Shown in pieces: positions 1-12,600 of a DNA stretch of 64,000 nucleotides. Below the pieces are notes generated by a model that ran no database searches, was not told the origin of the DNA, and saw nothing but the letters and a program-made list of their open reading frames with translations. The stretch is from Actinostola sp. cb2023 (lineage: Eukaryota; Cnidaria; Anthozoa; Actiniaria; Actinostolidae). The stretch covers positions 1 to 64,000 of the forward strand of contig JAUJYZ010001196.1 of the NCBI GenBank assembly GCA_033675265.1, read 5' to 3'. Each line of letters begins with the position of its first letter. Position 1 is the stretch's first letter. The position numbers and the translations under genes were made by a program.

Positions 1-510
1 ATGCTATTGCTGCTGATGATGCTGCTGCTGATATGCTTGATGATGATGCTAATGCTGCTGCTGATGATGATGCTATTGCTGCTGATGATGATGCTATTGC
101 TGCTGATGATGATGCTATTGCTGCTAATGATGATGCTAATGCTGCTGCTGATGCTAATGCTGCTGATGATGCTGATGCTAATGCTGCTGATGATGATGCT
201 GCTGATGATTATGATGCTGCTGCTGCTGCTGATGATGATGATGCTAATGCTGCTGCTGATGATGCTAATGCTGCTGATGATGATGCTGCTGCTGCTGATG
301 ATGATGATGCTAATGCTGCTGATGATGATGCTAGTGCTGCTGATGATGATGCTGATGATGCTGCTGATGGTGATGCTGCTGATGATGCTGGATGATGATG
401 CTGGATGATGATGCTGCTGATGATGCTGCTGCTGATGATGATGCTAATGATGCTGCTGCTGATGATGCTCTTGCTGTTGTTAATGATGCTGATGATGATG
501 ATGCTGCCAC
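1..510. repeat. Trinucleotide microsatellite (GAT/GCT), left arm
   Basis: Alternating GATGAT and GCTGCT blocks with interspersed GCTAAT. It lies in the intron before ALDH1L exon 13. Long open frames here are compositional. Confidence 0.93.
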
Positions 511-697
511 TATTTATAGATTAAAGTTTAAAAAAAACCAGTGACAACCATGCTAACACATCTGAGTTCATTTATAATAATAAATAATCAACTTGTATTT
601 TAAGAGGGTGACACGTAACAGTTCTCACTGACAAATGATCTGATGGCACTGGATTGATCACAGACAGATTAATGATACATCTTTGTTTCCACCTCAG

Positions 698-3600
698 ACT
701 TGCAGATCTGTTGGAAGAACACACAGAAGAGCTGGCTACTATTGAGTGCCTTGACTCTGGTGCTGTCTACACACTGGCACTCAAAACACACATTGGAATG
801 TCTATTGATACCATTAGATACTTTGCTGGATGGTGTGATAAAATCCATGTAAGGTTAATACATGAACAATGGATGGATGGATAGAGGAATTTATAAATAA
901 ATGCATGGATGAATGAATGAAGGGAGGGATGAATGCTTGGATAAATGAATATGAATAATGGATTGGATGGATGAATGAATGAAGGGAGGGAGGGAGGGAG
1001 GGAGGGATGAATGCTTGGATAAATGAATATGAATAAATGGATGGATGGAAGGAGGGAGGGATAAATGGATTGATGAATGAATACATGGATTGATTGATTG
1101 ATGGAGGGATGAATGGATAAATGAATGAATACATGATTGGATGGATGGAGGTCAGGATTGAGGGATGAATGAATGGATGAATGAATACTGGATGGATGGA
1201 GTGATAAATGAATACATGATTGGATGGATGGATGGATGGAGGTCAGAATATAGGAATAAATAAATGAGTGAATACATAAATGGATGGATGGATGGATGGA
1301 GGAATGAAAGAATGAATGAAAAAATAAGTGAATAAGGGGGCTGATGAAATGAAGGAAAGTAGTTTTATTATTCTCTGCTCGTTTTCACGTCAGTGTTAAC
1401 TGATACATCCTGCAGTTTAAATAAAGATATTATTATTATTAAGGAAATAATAAACAAAGAAACAACTAAATAGAGAGACCAATAAATGAAATCAATCTTG
1501 CTTGATTTGTCACAATACTGTCCAAAGTATTGAAATACTTTGTGAAGCTACATTGCTTTATTCTGCAGGGTCTAACTATTCCAGTTAACAATGCCAAACC
1601 CAACAAGAACTTATGTTATACCAAAAGAGAGCCATTTGGGTAAGTCCACCATTACGCCTATCATAATCGTTTTATCTACACCTATTTCAAAAATCATTGC
1701 CGCAGTCGAAGCAACAGTCAACACTCCAAGACTGCAAAGGGTTTCGGTAATTTTTCTCGTAATTCATTCATTCAGAGCATATTTTGGTTGCATGCATTTG
1801 TGACATGTTATTATGGCAAGCTGAAGTGGTTGCTCAGGTGTTAAACCAAATATTTCGTACATATGTAACATTCATGATGCATACACACTTAATAGAACTT
1901 TATGCAATATTCATTTACTATTATTATGTAGATTGATTATGTAATATGCATCCAATGCTTTTGTGCTGTAATTTGCAATGATTGCTTTGTGCAACTATCA
2001 CTGCAAAGCTTTCTCAAATACCTTATGACCATATCATTTTTACAGCCACTAAATTGGCTCTGTTGTACATTCTCTTGACACTTAGTTACGGCCGCCCCAT
2101 TATTATGGTGTTCGTATTAACAGGGTTCCATTCTAGTTTAAAGCAAAACATATGACTGACCTACATGTATGTTGGTCATATGCACCAATAAGACACTACC
2201 ATGTGTTTTGCTCCATGACAATATTACTAGCTATTAGCATTATATCATTCCACTGTATATATAATAATTTATTGAAGGGCCAATTTCATGCATGGGCAGT
2301 GAGGGTACATCATATATTGCTGCAACTTGTAACACAAAGTTGTGAAGTTATGTCACACCAATTCTCTTGAAACGGAATGGGCTTGTACCACCTGCCACGT
2401 GACTTTTTAAATTTTCACCGAAGACAAACAAAAAATATCATAACTTGAAAGAGCATACTAAAATTAGTAAAAGTTGAAAATTTGAAAAGAATCCAGCAAA
2501 TAAGAAAAAGTTAAAGGATTTCAAAGTTTCCCGCTTTGACAAGGATTTGTACGGGTTTCAAAAAAGGCAAAGTTTGAATGCCTGTAATTATTGCCCTATT
2601 TACGTATTTCCCTTCAAACTTTCCAATTTTACTAACTTTAGCATGCTCTTTCCAGTTATGATATTTCCGTTTGTCTTCGGTGAAAATTTAAAAAGTCACG
2701 TGACAGGTGGTACAAGCCCATTGCAAGTTTCAAAGAGTGATGTCACACATGCAATTTTTTCTGCAACTTGACTCACACAAAGTAAAATGATATTGTCAAT
2801 GCTGCTGCACTAGCTATAAATATACTGATACCTAAACATCTTCATCACAGCTGCTATCACAAGGCTTAGTAATCACTTGGAGAGGCATGGTTGCAGTCCT
2901 TTTCCATGCTGTAGTGTGGTTGAAAAGGACTACTAAGGTCTGGTTGGCTTCCTTCACCATTCAGGGTCTTGAATCTCTGATAAAAAAGGAAGATTTTACT
3001 AAGTATGAAAGGTAGAGTACGAGGTGCGGACACATGGTGCAGATTATTGCATGCAATATTGCTGGAATTTTTGTTGCAGCGTGTGTCTACCCCTGCAACT
3101 TTGCTTACAATTGACTCACCCACTCACATGGCGCAATTTGTTGCTCACATTACACTCACGCACAATATCACATGCTACATGTTGCAGGGGTGGACACGCA
3201 CTGCAATAGTACATGTTACCGACAATGTCGTGTGCAATGTTGCACCGTGTGTCTGCACCTTTAGTTTCTTTTGCTCTATTTTGTATGTGCAAGCCAGAAC
3301 AGTGCAAGGGCTTGTGATCAAAACCTTAATTCTTCTTTGAAATTCAAAGAGCCTAGATGAGAATTTAGATTTTGATCAGAAGTCCCTTTTATAATGTTCT
3401 TGAATATTGGACGCCTTTAGCTGGCTTAACTACATGTAGCTTAAGTTGATATTACTTCCTCTATGCAAGAAGAAACTATCCAAGCTTAGTGTTTATAATA
3501 AATGTGAGAGTTGCAGCAGCTGGATCCAAGATGTAATAATTATAATATTATACACTCAATGTTCCCAGAGTATCTACTAACCATAATAATAATAATAATA

Positions 3601-6600
3601 ATAAACTTTATTTTACAAGGGAAAAAACATATTACAGCTTGAGCTGAAAAACTTATGGCCCTTAAGTACCATGAACCATGGGTTCATAAGTTCACACTCT
3701 GACCAGGAATGAATCCAAATTAGGCTAAAACCTGGACTTATAAATCCTGCTGCACATGCATGCCCATTATTATTATGACATCATAAACATCTGACGTCTC
3801 ATCAGAGGTGCAAAGTTCACTTGGTAGAGCTTTTGTGAGAAAGAGACGCACTTCTTTGCGCTTGATCCTGCTTCTTTGTCCTGCATGTAAAATATTGAAG
3901 TAGAAAATAATATCGCTGTTAACCAAATAACATTAAGAGGTCCGACAAAGGGCTAAAGCTCGAAACGTCATTAATGTACGTAACAATACATTGTATAACG
4001 TTAAGTACAATGTACTTTTTTCACAGTGTTATATATATTTCATTTATTAACCTTTGAATGTATCATTATACACCGACGCAGCCCATACTATAGCTAGTGT
4101 ACTTTGCTAGGTTCCATGTAATACATTATATTAACATTAATTTTCAATATTCCATAACAATCAGTAATAATATTAATAAGCATCTAGCTAGTATTTTGAT
4201 TTATTTCTTTAATTGTATTTCAGTGTGTGTGGTTTGATAGTACCATGGAACTACCCCCTCATGATGTTAGCCTGGAAGATGGCGCCACTGCTTGCTGCAG
4301 GGAACACTGTTGTACTCAAACCTGCACAAGTAAGTATGTTGCGTGGGTAACTCTTACTACTATAAACCTGGGTATCAGGCCCTCTCCAAAGGGGAGGGGG
4401 AAGGGGTGATAACAAGTCTGATACTCTACAGTTGTTGGAGTTGTCTAATCTGAGTTTTGAAGACTTAGTTGTACGTGGAGTTACACTGTACCTGCACTGC
4501 AGTGTGTGGAGTCAGCAGTGTTGGGGGTAATATTAGTTCTATTAAACTTTATGCCTGGTGTGACTGCTATTGCCAGACGTTGAACCCAGTCAATATTTTA
4601 ACATCTGATGCTAATAGTGTGTGACTCGATCACTGATTGGCCAGAGTCCAAGGTATTGAAGGACTGTGAACTATAGCCTCTTCTGTATGCAGCCATATCA
4701 GAAAACGTTGTCACTGACTGGCCTTACGACTACGCGACTAGCCCGAACGGGAGTATGGGTAGAAATCTCTGAAGCAATAAATTATTTGCTCTGGAATTTA
4801 TTTTCTCATTATCATAATGGAGAGTAATACTCGAATGAATGTATGCCTTCGTGTTTTACGCAAGGAAAATAAGTGTCGTTATGACTCATTTTCGGTCAAG
4901 GACGTTCCGTGCTGTGACAATGTTCAGTCGTTGAAAGACCACTAAATCATCCAAACCACTCGCCAGCGTAGGTCTTCACTGTAAGCTCGAGGCATGGCTA
5001 ACAGATATACAGATTTAAAACCGCTTCAATGATTTCTACCCATACTCCCATTCGGTCTAGAGGCCGGTCAGCGACAACGTTTTTCTGAAATGACTGTGCA
5101 ACACCTCATGGGACGGCCTTGGCTTTATGGAAAATGTCCCAGTCCCTCCCTGTTAAATGACCAACAGGAAGCCCAAGACTCCTCAGGTTAATTCCATGAA
5201 AGTTGTTACAGGGCTCAACCTCGTCCCCAGGGCCCTCTCTTCTCGCTATTTTCAAAATGGCGGACGCTCGAGAGAAGACCCTGGTGACGGCTGAACTAAA
5301 ACTCATTTTGATTGGATAACACAACAAGCCTTCTAATTGGTCCTTATCGAAGGTTGCTAAATATAGCATAAATTAAAATTCGAATCGCATCGAGTGAATT
5401 TATAGTTTCAACTGATAGTTCTTCTCTGATCTCAAATGTCTCGAATTAGGAAGACCAACTGAGACGCTGCAAGTGATGTGTGAGTGTTATCGAAGCATTG
5501 TAATGTCTTTAGGAACATGAAAAAGTCCACCGATCGAGATTGTTTACCGTAAAGCAAGGTATAAATCGAACAAGACTACCGACGGCCGGTCACGGCAAAC
5601 TGATATACTGTATATTGTCTGTTTACATAATTTGCTAGTGCTTTTGCTCTTGAGTTTTGCAGTATGTGACATGTCAACATGTTTTGTACTTTAGCCGTTT
5701 ATAGAGAACCGTGAGAGATGCCGGGGTAGAGATGAAAGGTGTCAGTTGTATACAAATAGCAGCACTTGTTTACAGCGAATAAACTGTCGATCTGACCTGT
5801 TCAGTTGTTTCATGTGTCTCATTAATTACACTTCCGAACCCCTGCTTTTCAAATGGCCAGAATTGCTCCAGCTTGGAAAGTGATTTTATTTATTATTTGA
5901 GGCAAAACACGAACGAACGTATATTTCTTCAGTAACTCTTCACAAGGCCCTTTCGATTACTTTCGATCATTAGGAAAATGGCAGCCTGGGTACGAACCTC
6001 CAAGAATCTTGGAGACACGTGACCAGCCGTCACCAGGATCTTCTCTCGAGCGTCCGCCATTTTGAAAATAGCGAGAAGAGAGGGCCCTGGGGACGAGGTT
6101 GTACAGGGCTTTGCCATAACCAATATACCCTCCCCCTCCCCCAAAAGTCAGTGAATTCCAATCACTGAATCATAGAGTCAACGACCTTTAAGTAGAGTGC
6201 ATGGCTTGCATTCTAGGTGACATCAATGACAGCATTAAAGTTTGCCGAGCTGGCTGCAAAGGCTGGTTTTCCAAAGGGAGTCATCAACATCCTACCTGGT
6301 TCAGGTAAGACAACAGAACAATCTGCTGTACATCATACCACAATCCTTTGCGAACCTAGAATTACTTACATTATTACAGTGTCTGACACTATAAATATAA
6401 CTCTGTTGTGATGGTTTACAATGTGTAGTGTTTTTGGTGTGCAAAGGATTGTGGTAAAATTTCTATAAATATAACTCTGTTGCGATGGTTTACAATGTGT
6501 AGTGTTTTTGGTGTGCAAAGGATTGTGGTAGAAAACATTATTACAGTGTCTGAAATAAATAACTCTGTTGCGATGGTTTACAATGTGTAGTGTTTTTGGT

Positions 6601-9600
6601 GTGCAAAGGATTGTGAATTACTGACATTATTTGTCTATATAAAATAGAACTCTGTTGCGATGGTTTACAATGTGTAGTGTTTTTGGTGTGCAAAGGATTG
6701 TGGTAGAATTACTGACATTATTACAGTGTCTGACACTATAAATAGAACTCTGTTGCGATGGTTTACAATGTGTAGTGTTTTTGGTGTGCAAAGGATTGTG
6801 GTAGAATTACTGACATTATTACAGTGTCTGACACTATAAATAGAACTCTGTTGCGATGGTTTACAATGTGTAGTGTTTTATTTTTGGTGTGCAAAGAATT
6901 GTGGTAAAATGCACAACGAAGTCACAATCTTTTTGCATGTGACATCATGGCGGCCATGTTGGTTCCTGACAACAGAGCATTAGCTCATCTTGTTTGTACC
7001 AACATGCGTCTTTAATTTGTACTTGACATCTCCAGGGATTAATTGCAAGCCAGAAATTATTGCATTTGATTTATTTAATTTTATTATTTGTATCATATTC
7101 AATTGTATTATTTTATTGTTATTTTATTTAATGTAATTTATTTTGTATATAGTAACAACTTTATTGGATAGGGTAACACCGTTACCAAAAATGATGATTT
7201 TCAGGTGGCCCTCGTATACTATATTTATACAGCAATATGCAGAAATTCTGATCCATTTGACAAAAATGAATATATATCAAAAACCTACTTAAAATTATGG
7301 GATGGCTACACTGATATTTTTTTCTAGTTGTCTGCCAGCGAGGCTTTATGAAAAAAATATCATGGAAGCTATCCCATGATTTTAAGTAGGTCTTTGATAT
7401 ATGTGTATTTTAGTCAAAAGGATCAGAATTTCTGCATATTGCTGTATCTCATATACTGTATTTATATTTCCATTTGATTGCATCTGTGTTTCAGGATCGG
7501 TGGTTGGTAATCGCATCTGTAATCATCCAGATATTCGTAAAGTAGGATTTACTGGATCAACTCCTGTAGGCAAGGCTATTATGGAAAGGTACACAGTCTC
7601 ACGTCATATGCTTCATTTATTTATTCATGCAAATATGAAAGAGAAAAATTTTAGGATACAAATGTTTGGCTTCCTTGACGAGAGGGCGCCGCGCCGCAGA
7701 ACATAAATATATCATTACTGTACAAGTTGGAAAACTTATTTGAAGATTCACTTGGGCCATTTTCGTGCCAATTACAGCTTACTAATTTTGAAAGACTTAA
7801 GAATATTTCTTGTATTCTCATTTTGTTAACTTTTTATCTGGACAGTTGTGCAACAAGTAACCTAAAAAAGTGTTCACTTGAGTTGGGAGGCAAGTCTCCT
7901 CTGATTATCTTTAATGACTGTGATATGGAGAGGGCTGTCAGACAGGTAGAAGCATCTACAATATTAGGACTAATCCAATGTTTATTTGTTCGTTCGTTCA
8001 TTTGTTCGTTCGTTTATTTGTTCGTTCATTCGTTTGTTTAATAATAATAAAATAAACAACTGTTTATTTAAGTGTCCAATGTGTTCTAGTCTAGCGCTTG
8101 CGCACTAATTGGGTGACACTGTACTCTCACACACACTACCACTACATTCTAATATTCTATACATACAACTTTCAGCTCACTAGTTTGTTCCTATGTTTGT
8201 TTGTTGTTCATTCATTCATTGATTGTTGATTCATTAGTTCATTTCTTTGTTATGTTCATTGGTTCGTTTCTCTGTACCATTTCACCACACCAATGGCAGT
8301 ATTTCTATTCTCTCTTAGGGTATGATGGCTTGTTTGTTCAATAAAGGAGAAAACTGCATTGCTGCCGGTAAGCATCAAAATCATTGAAGGGTGAGGGGAG
8401 GGGTGGGGATGAAAGGAACAGGAAGAATGATATGCATGTTCTATGTATTGATTCCTGTCCTATTATTGGCTATTAGGTCGGCTGTTTGTTGAAGAATCAA
8501 TTCATGATGAATTTGTTGAACGAATGGTGAGTACAACAGGTAGCCCAACTCTTTCTTTTGAGGCTTTATTGTTGTGGACTTCCTGTGGTAGAATATATTC
8601 TACCACAGGTAGCCCAACTCTTTCTTTTGAGGCTTTATTGTTGTGGACTTCCTGTGGTAGAATATATTCTACCACAGGTAGCCCAACTCTTTCTTTTGAG
8701 GCTTTATTGTTGTGGACTTCCTGTGGTAGAATATATTCTACCACAGGTAGCCCAACTCTTTCTTTTGAGGCTTTATTGTTGTGGACTTCCTGTGGTAGAA
8801 TATATTCTAACAAAAGAAGCCTCTCCCAACAAGCTACAACTTTAAAATTTATACGTTTTTATATTTCAAAAAAAACAGTCTCAGAAGAAATTGTTTCTTT
8901 CTTGCACACGAGGCTAATCCACGAGCTCATTAGCTCTTAACAAAAAGTAATTATTACAAAAATAACTAGATTATAATACCATCTCCTTCATCGCTATCAT
9001 CAATCAATCAGTCAATCAATCAGAAGAAGAATAGAAGAAGAAGAATACTTTATTTGCACTTTACATAATATTACAATATTTTTTGTATTGATAAATAAAA
9101 TTAAGGAGGAGAATAAATTGATAGTGTAAATTGTAAATAGGTTAAATAGTAAATAAGGTAGAAGTGCTGGAGAGCGTCGTAAACGTGGGATGACGTTGCC
9201 CTTACATCCAAGCCAGACTCGCTATAAAAGAACGACAAATACTAAGAATAAACAGATAATTCTCGTCATTACTGTTGTCAATTCTTCATGTAGATTGAGG
9301 AAGTCAAAAAGTTGAAAATTGGTGACCCCCTGGACAGAGCCACTGATCACGGCCCACAGAACCACAAGTAAGCCTTGTAGATAACCCCACTTATCGGACA
9401 CTTTTTCCTGGACCGTTGGTGTCCGTGTTAACAGGGTTCGACCATGGTACTTTTAATTGAAATAGTCCAATAATGTATGGAATTATTAAGAATTACCCTG
9501 ACGTCACTCTTACTCTGACGCCACTATTACCATGACGTCACTCTTACTTTGACGTCACTATTATTCTGACGTCACTAATAAATACCCATACGTCACTTTA

Positions 9601-12600
9601 TTTGTATTTTGAGATTTCAAACCCTTATAAATCACAGATTCAAAGCCACAAATCACAAAGTATCAAAAATCCTACAACTATTCGCCTTACTTAGTATAAC
9701 TCTCTCTCAACAGGGCTCATCTCCTGTCTCTCATTGACTATGTGAAAAAAGGTGTAGAAGAAGGTGCAACACTTGTGTATGGTGGGAGGCATATGGATGA
9801 AGTGCCTGGTAAGAGGCTTTATAGCTGTTTATTACATTATTGACTCGGTTTTCTTTGTTTTCCATCGGGCTTTATATCCCATATTTCCCAGCTCCAATTA
9901 CGAATTCCAGGGCAATATACATATATTGACCTCATAGCAATATACAGATATTGCCCTCATTCCAGGGCAATATACAGATATTGCCCTCATTCCAGGGCAA
10001 TATAGGGCAATATACAGATATTGCCCTCATTCCAGGGCAATATAGGGCAATATACAGATATTGCCCTCGTTCTATGCTTTCCCGGTTATATTTACACCTA
10101 ATTGCAATAACTGTAGTTTTCTTTTTTATATGACAACGTTCTTGCAATTCACCGATTCGACGCTAGTGCTCACGTGGTGTACTTCATGTTACTGTCACCA
10201 AAATGTTCGGACAATGTCCGTGAATTGCCGTACAAACACACTAACTTTTGTACAGTTTATCAACTCGATTTAGTTTTTCGATTCTCTAAATATTAGTAAA
10301 ACTATTTTAAATAAGGTTGATAAGCGAGATTTTGCTAATATTTAGAGAATCGAAAACCTAAATCAAGTCGATAAGCTATACAAAAGTTAGTGTGTTTGTA
10401 CTGCAATTCACGGACATTGTCCGAACTTTTTGGTGACAGTAACATGAAGTACACCACGTGAGCTCTAGCGTCGAATCGGTGAATTAGGCGTATGTGTGCA
10501 ATAGACTTAGGTCGTGTTTAAAACGAGTTACCGAACCTTGGTAGAAATTAGAAAACTATTAGTTAATTACCTCGAACGTCTGCAATAAGCCCATACATCC
10601 CTCGGGCCTACGGCCCTCGGTAATTAACTCTTAAGGTGCGGTAATACGAGCAACAAAATCGTGCAACTTGTCGCGCAACATTGTTCAGATTGTTGCGTTG
10701 CAAGTTGCAGAGCAATGTTTCTCGTATTACCATCGTTCGCGCAACTTGTCGCGCAACAAATTAAATTTTCGGTCATTTGTTGCAGGTTGCAAAACTTTGT
10801 TGCATGAAGTAGAAAGAGCTTCTACTTTGCGCAACAAAGTTTTGCAACCTGCAACACGAAAATGTGTTGCGCGACAAGTTGCGCGAACGGTGGTAAAACG
10901 AGAAACATTGCTCTGCAACTTGCAACGCAACAATGTTGCGCGACAAGTTGCACGATTTTGTTGCCCGTATTACCGCACCTTAACATATCTATGTGGCCTA
11001 TAAGGTGTAGAAGGTAGAATAATAATAATAATAATAATATGTTGATCAAGTAATCTTTCTACACTAGGGTACTTCTTTGAGCCTGCCATATTTACTGATG
11101 TCGAAGATGAGATGTTCATCGCCAAGGAGGAGTCGTTTGGTCCTATAATGATCATCTCTAAGTTTGATGACGGGTGAGTCCACAAACTAGACCGGTCAGC
11201 AGTCACATGAAAACTGCTCTTGATGTAATCCTGTTGGTAGTGTTAATCTCTCAATGGAAAAGTGAGAAAAAGAGAGAGAGAGAAAGAGAGGAAAGGACAA
11301 AGGAACTGAAGGAGAGATACCCCTGGGTGTGGCACACTGCGCTCAAATGTTGGTCAGCCGTCTGTGAATTCTACATCTCAACAAAATTTAGTTTTCTCGA
11401 CATTTCTTAAAAGTTTTGAGTGTACACGAAAGTGACTGCGTGCGTGGGCAGCGGGTTGCGACATCGGCAGCCAATGCTTATCGTTTTGAACAATAAATAG
11501 GTGAAATGTGGACGCTCTTTCTTACAAGTTTTGTAAAGAAAATTCAGTGTTCAAAATCTACTAGTTTAAACGTACAAAAAGTATAAACGAGGAGCAAAAG
11601 CAAATATTCATAAAGAACTAACTGACTGAACCTTGTATTCGCACTGACGTCCTTAGAAATTTGCTACCCTGTTTCAGTGCTGCCCGCCCCCTTCTAACCC
11701 CCCCCCCCCCCCCCCCTCTTGATCTAAATCGGCTAATACTATCCATACACACCAATACTTACAGTATGTATGTCGTCTCTTACCTAGTGATGTTGAGGGT
11801 GTGCTGGAGAGTGCTAATACTATCCATACACACCAATACTTACAGTATGTATGTCGTCTCTTACCTAGTGATGTTGAGGGTGTGCTGGAGAGTGCTAATA
11901 CTATCCATACACACCAATACTTACAGTATGAATGTCGTCTCTTACCTAGTGATGTTGAGGGTGTGCTGGAGAGTGCTAATACTATCCATACACACCAATA
12001 CTTACAGTATGAATGTCGTCTCTTACCTAGTGATGTTGAGGGTGTGCTGGAGAGTGCTAATACTATCCATACACACCAATACTTACAGTATGAATGTCGT
12101 CTCTTACCTAGTGATGTTGAGGGTGTGCTGGAGAGTGCTAATGATACAGAGTATGGACTGGCATCGGGTGTCTTCACCAAGGATATAAGCAAGGTAAATA
12201 TCAAGCACGTGCAAGACTAATTTTAAACTGTACGTCAAGAGTAGCAACATAGCAACTAATGTGCCAAACTACTTTCAACAGCAACATTAGGGCCATTTAT
12301 ACGAGCGAAAATAAGACGCGGTTTATCTTAGACGCGACTTAGATAAGACGCGAGTCTCTTCGTATAAACAGCACTTTTAGACCTAAGACGCAGACAAAAT
12401 AAGAACAGCTCAGAACGCTGTTCTCCGATAAGTCGCGTCTTAGACTAAAAGTGCTGTTTATACGAAGAGGTTCGCGTCTTATCTAAGTCGCGTCTAAGAT
12501 AAACTGCGTCTTATTTTCGCTCGTATAAATGGCCCTAATATTTGTTTTGTTTGTTTTTGTTTGTTTGTTTGTTTGTTTGTTTGTTTGTTTGTTTGTTTGT

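Larger units (their letters stand above)
1640..4223. other. Intron 14 of the left copy
   Basis: It holds the foldback elements 2376-2722 and 3022-3260, a poly-ATA tail-like run at 3586-3604 followed by AACTTTATT, and the motif CGACAAAGGGCTAAAGCTCG at about 3943. No exon was seen. Its mirror is 31946-34522. Confidence 0.7.
4330..6216. other. Intron 15 of the left copy
   Basis: Filled mainly by two foldback elements (4696-5088 and 5210-6115). The rest is unremarkable AT-rich sequence with no exon. Its mirror is 29954-31839. Confidence 0.7.
6305..7494. other. Intron 16 of the left copy
   Basis: Contains the tandem array 6405-6910 and the foldback 7211-7465; between them is AT-rich sequence. 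The left interval from exon 16 end to exon 17 end is 160 bases longer than its mirror. Confidence 0.7.
9809..11067. other. Intron 22 of the left copy
   Basis: Composed of the 20-mer repeat, two foldback elements (10144-10485 and 10635-10979), GGGCCTACGGCCCTCGG at about 10605, and an ATA microsatellite at 11020-11038. Mirror 25266-26527. Confidence 0.7.

Noticed and set aside
8502..8940. Regular 69-base repeats resembling a CRISPR array
   Set aside because: The genome is animal nuclear DNA, there are no variable spacers and the whole unit repeats.
11661..12220. ORFs of 139-176 codons across the 81-base array and the mirror copy
   Set aside because: They cross a splice acceptor and consist of the tandem unit; only the last part is real exon 24.
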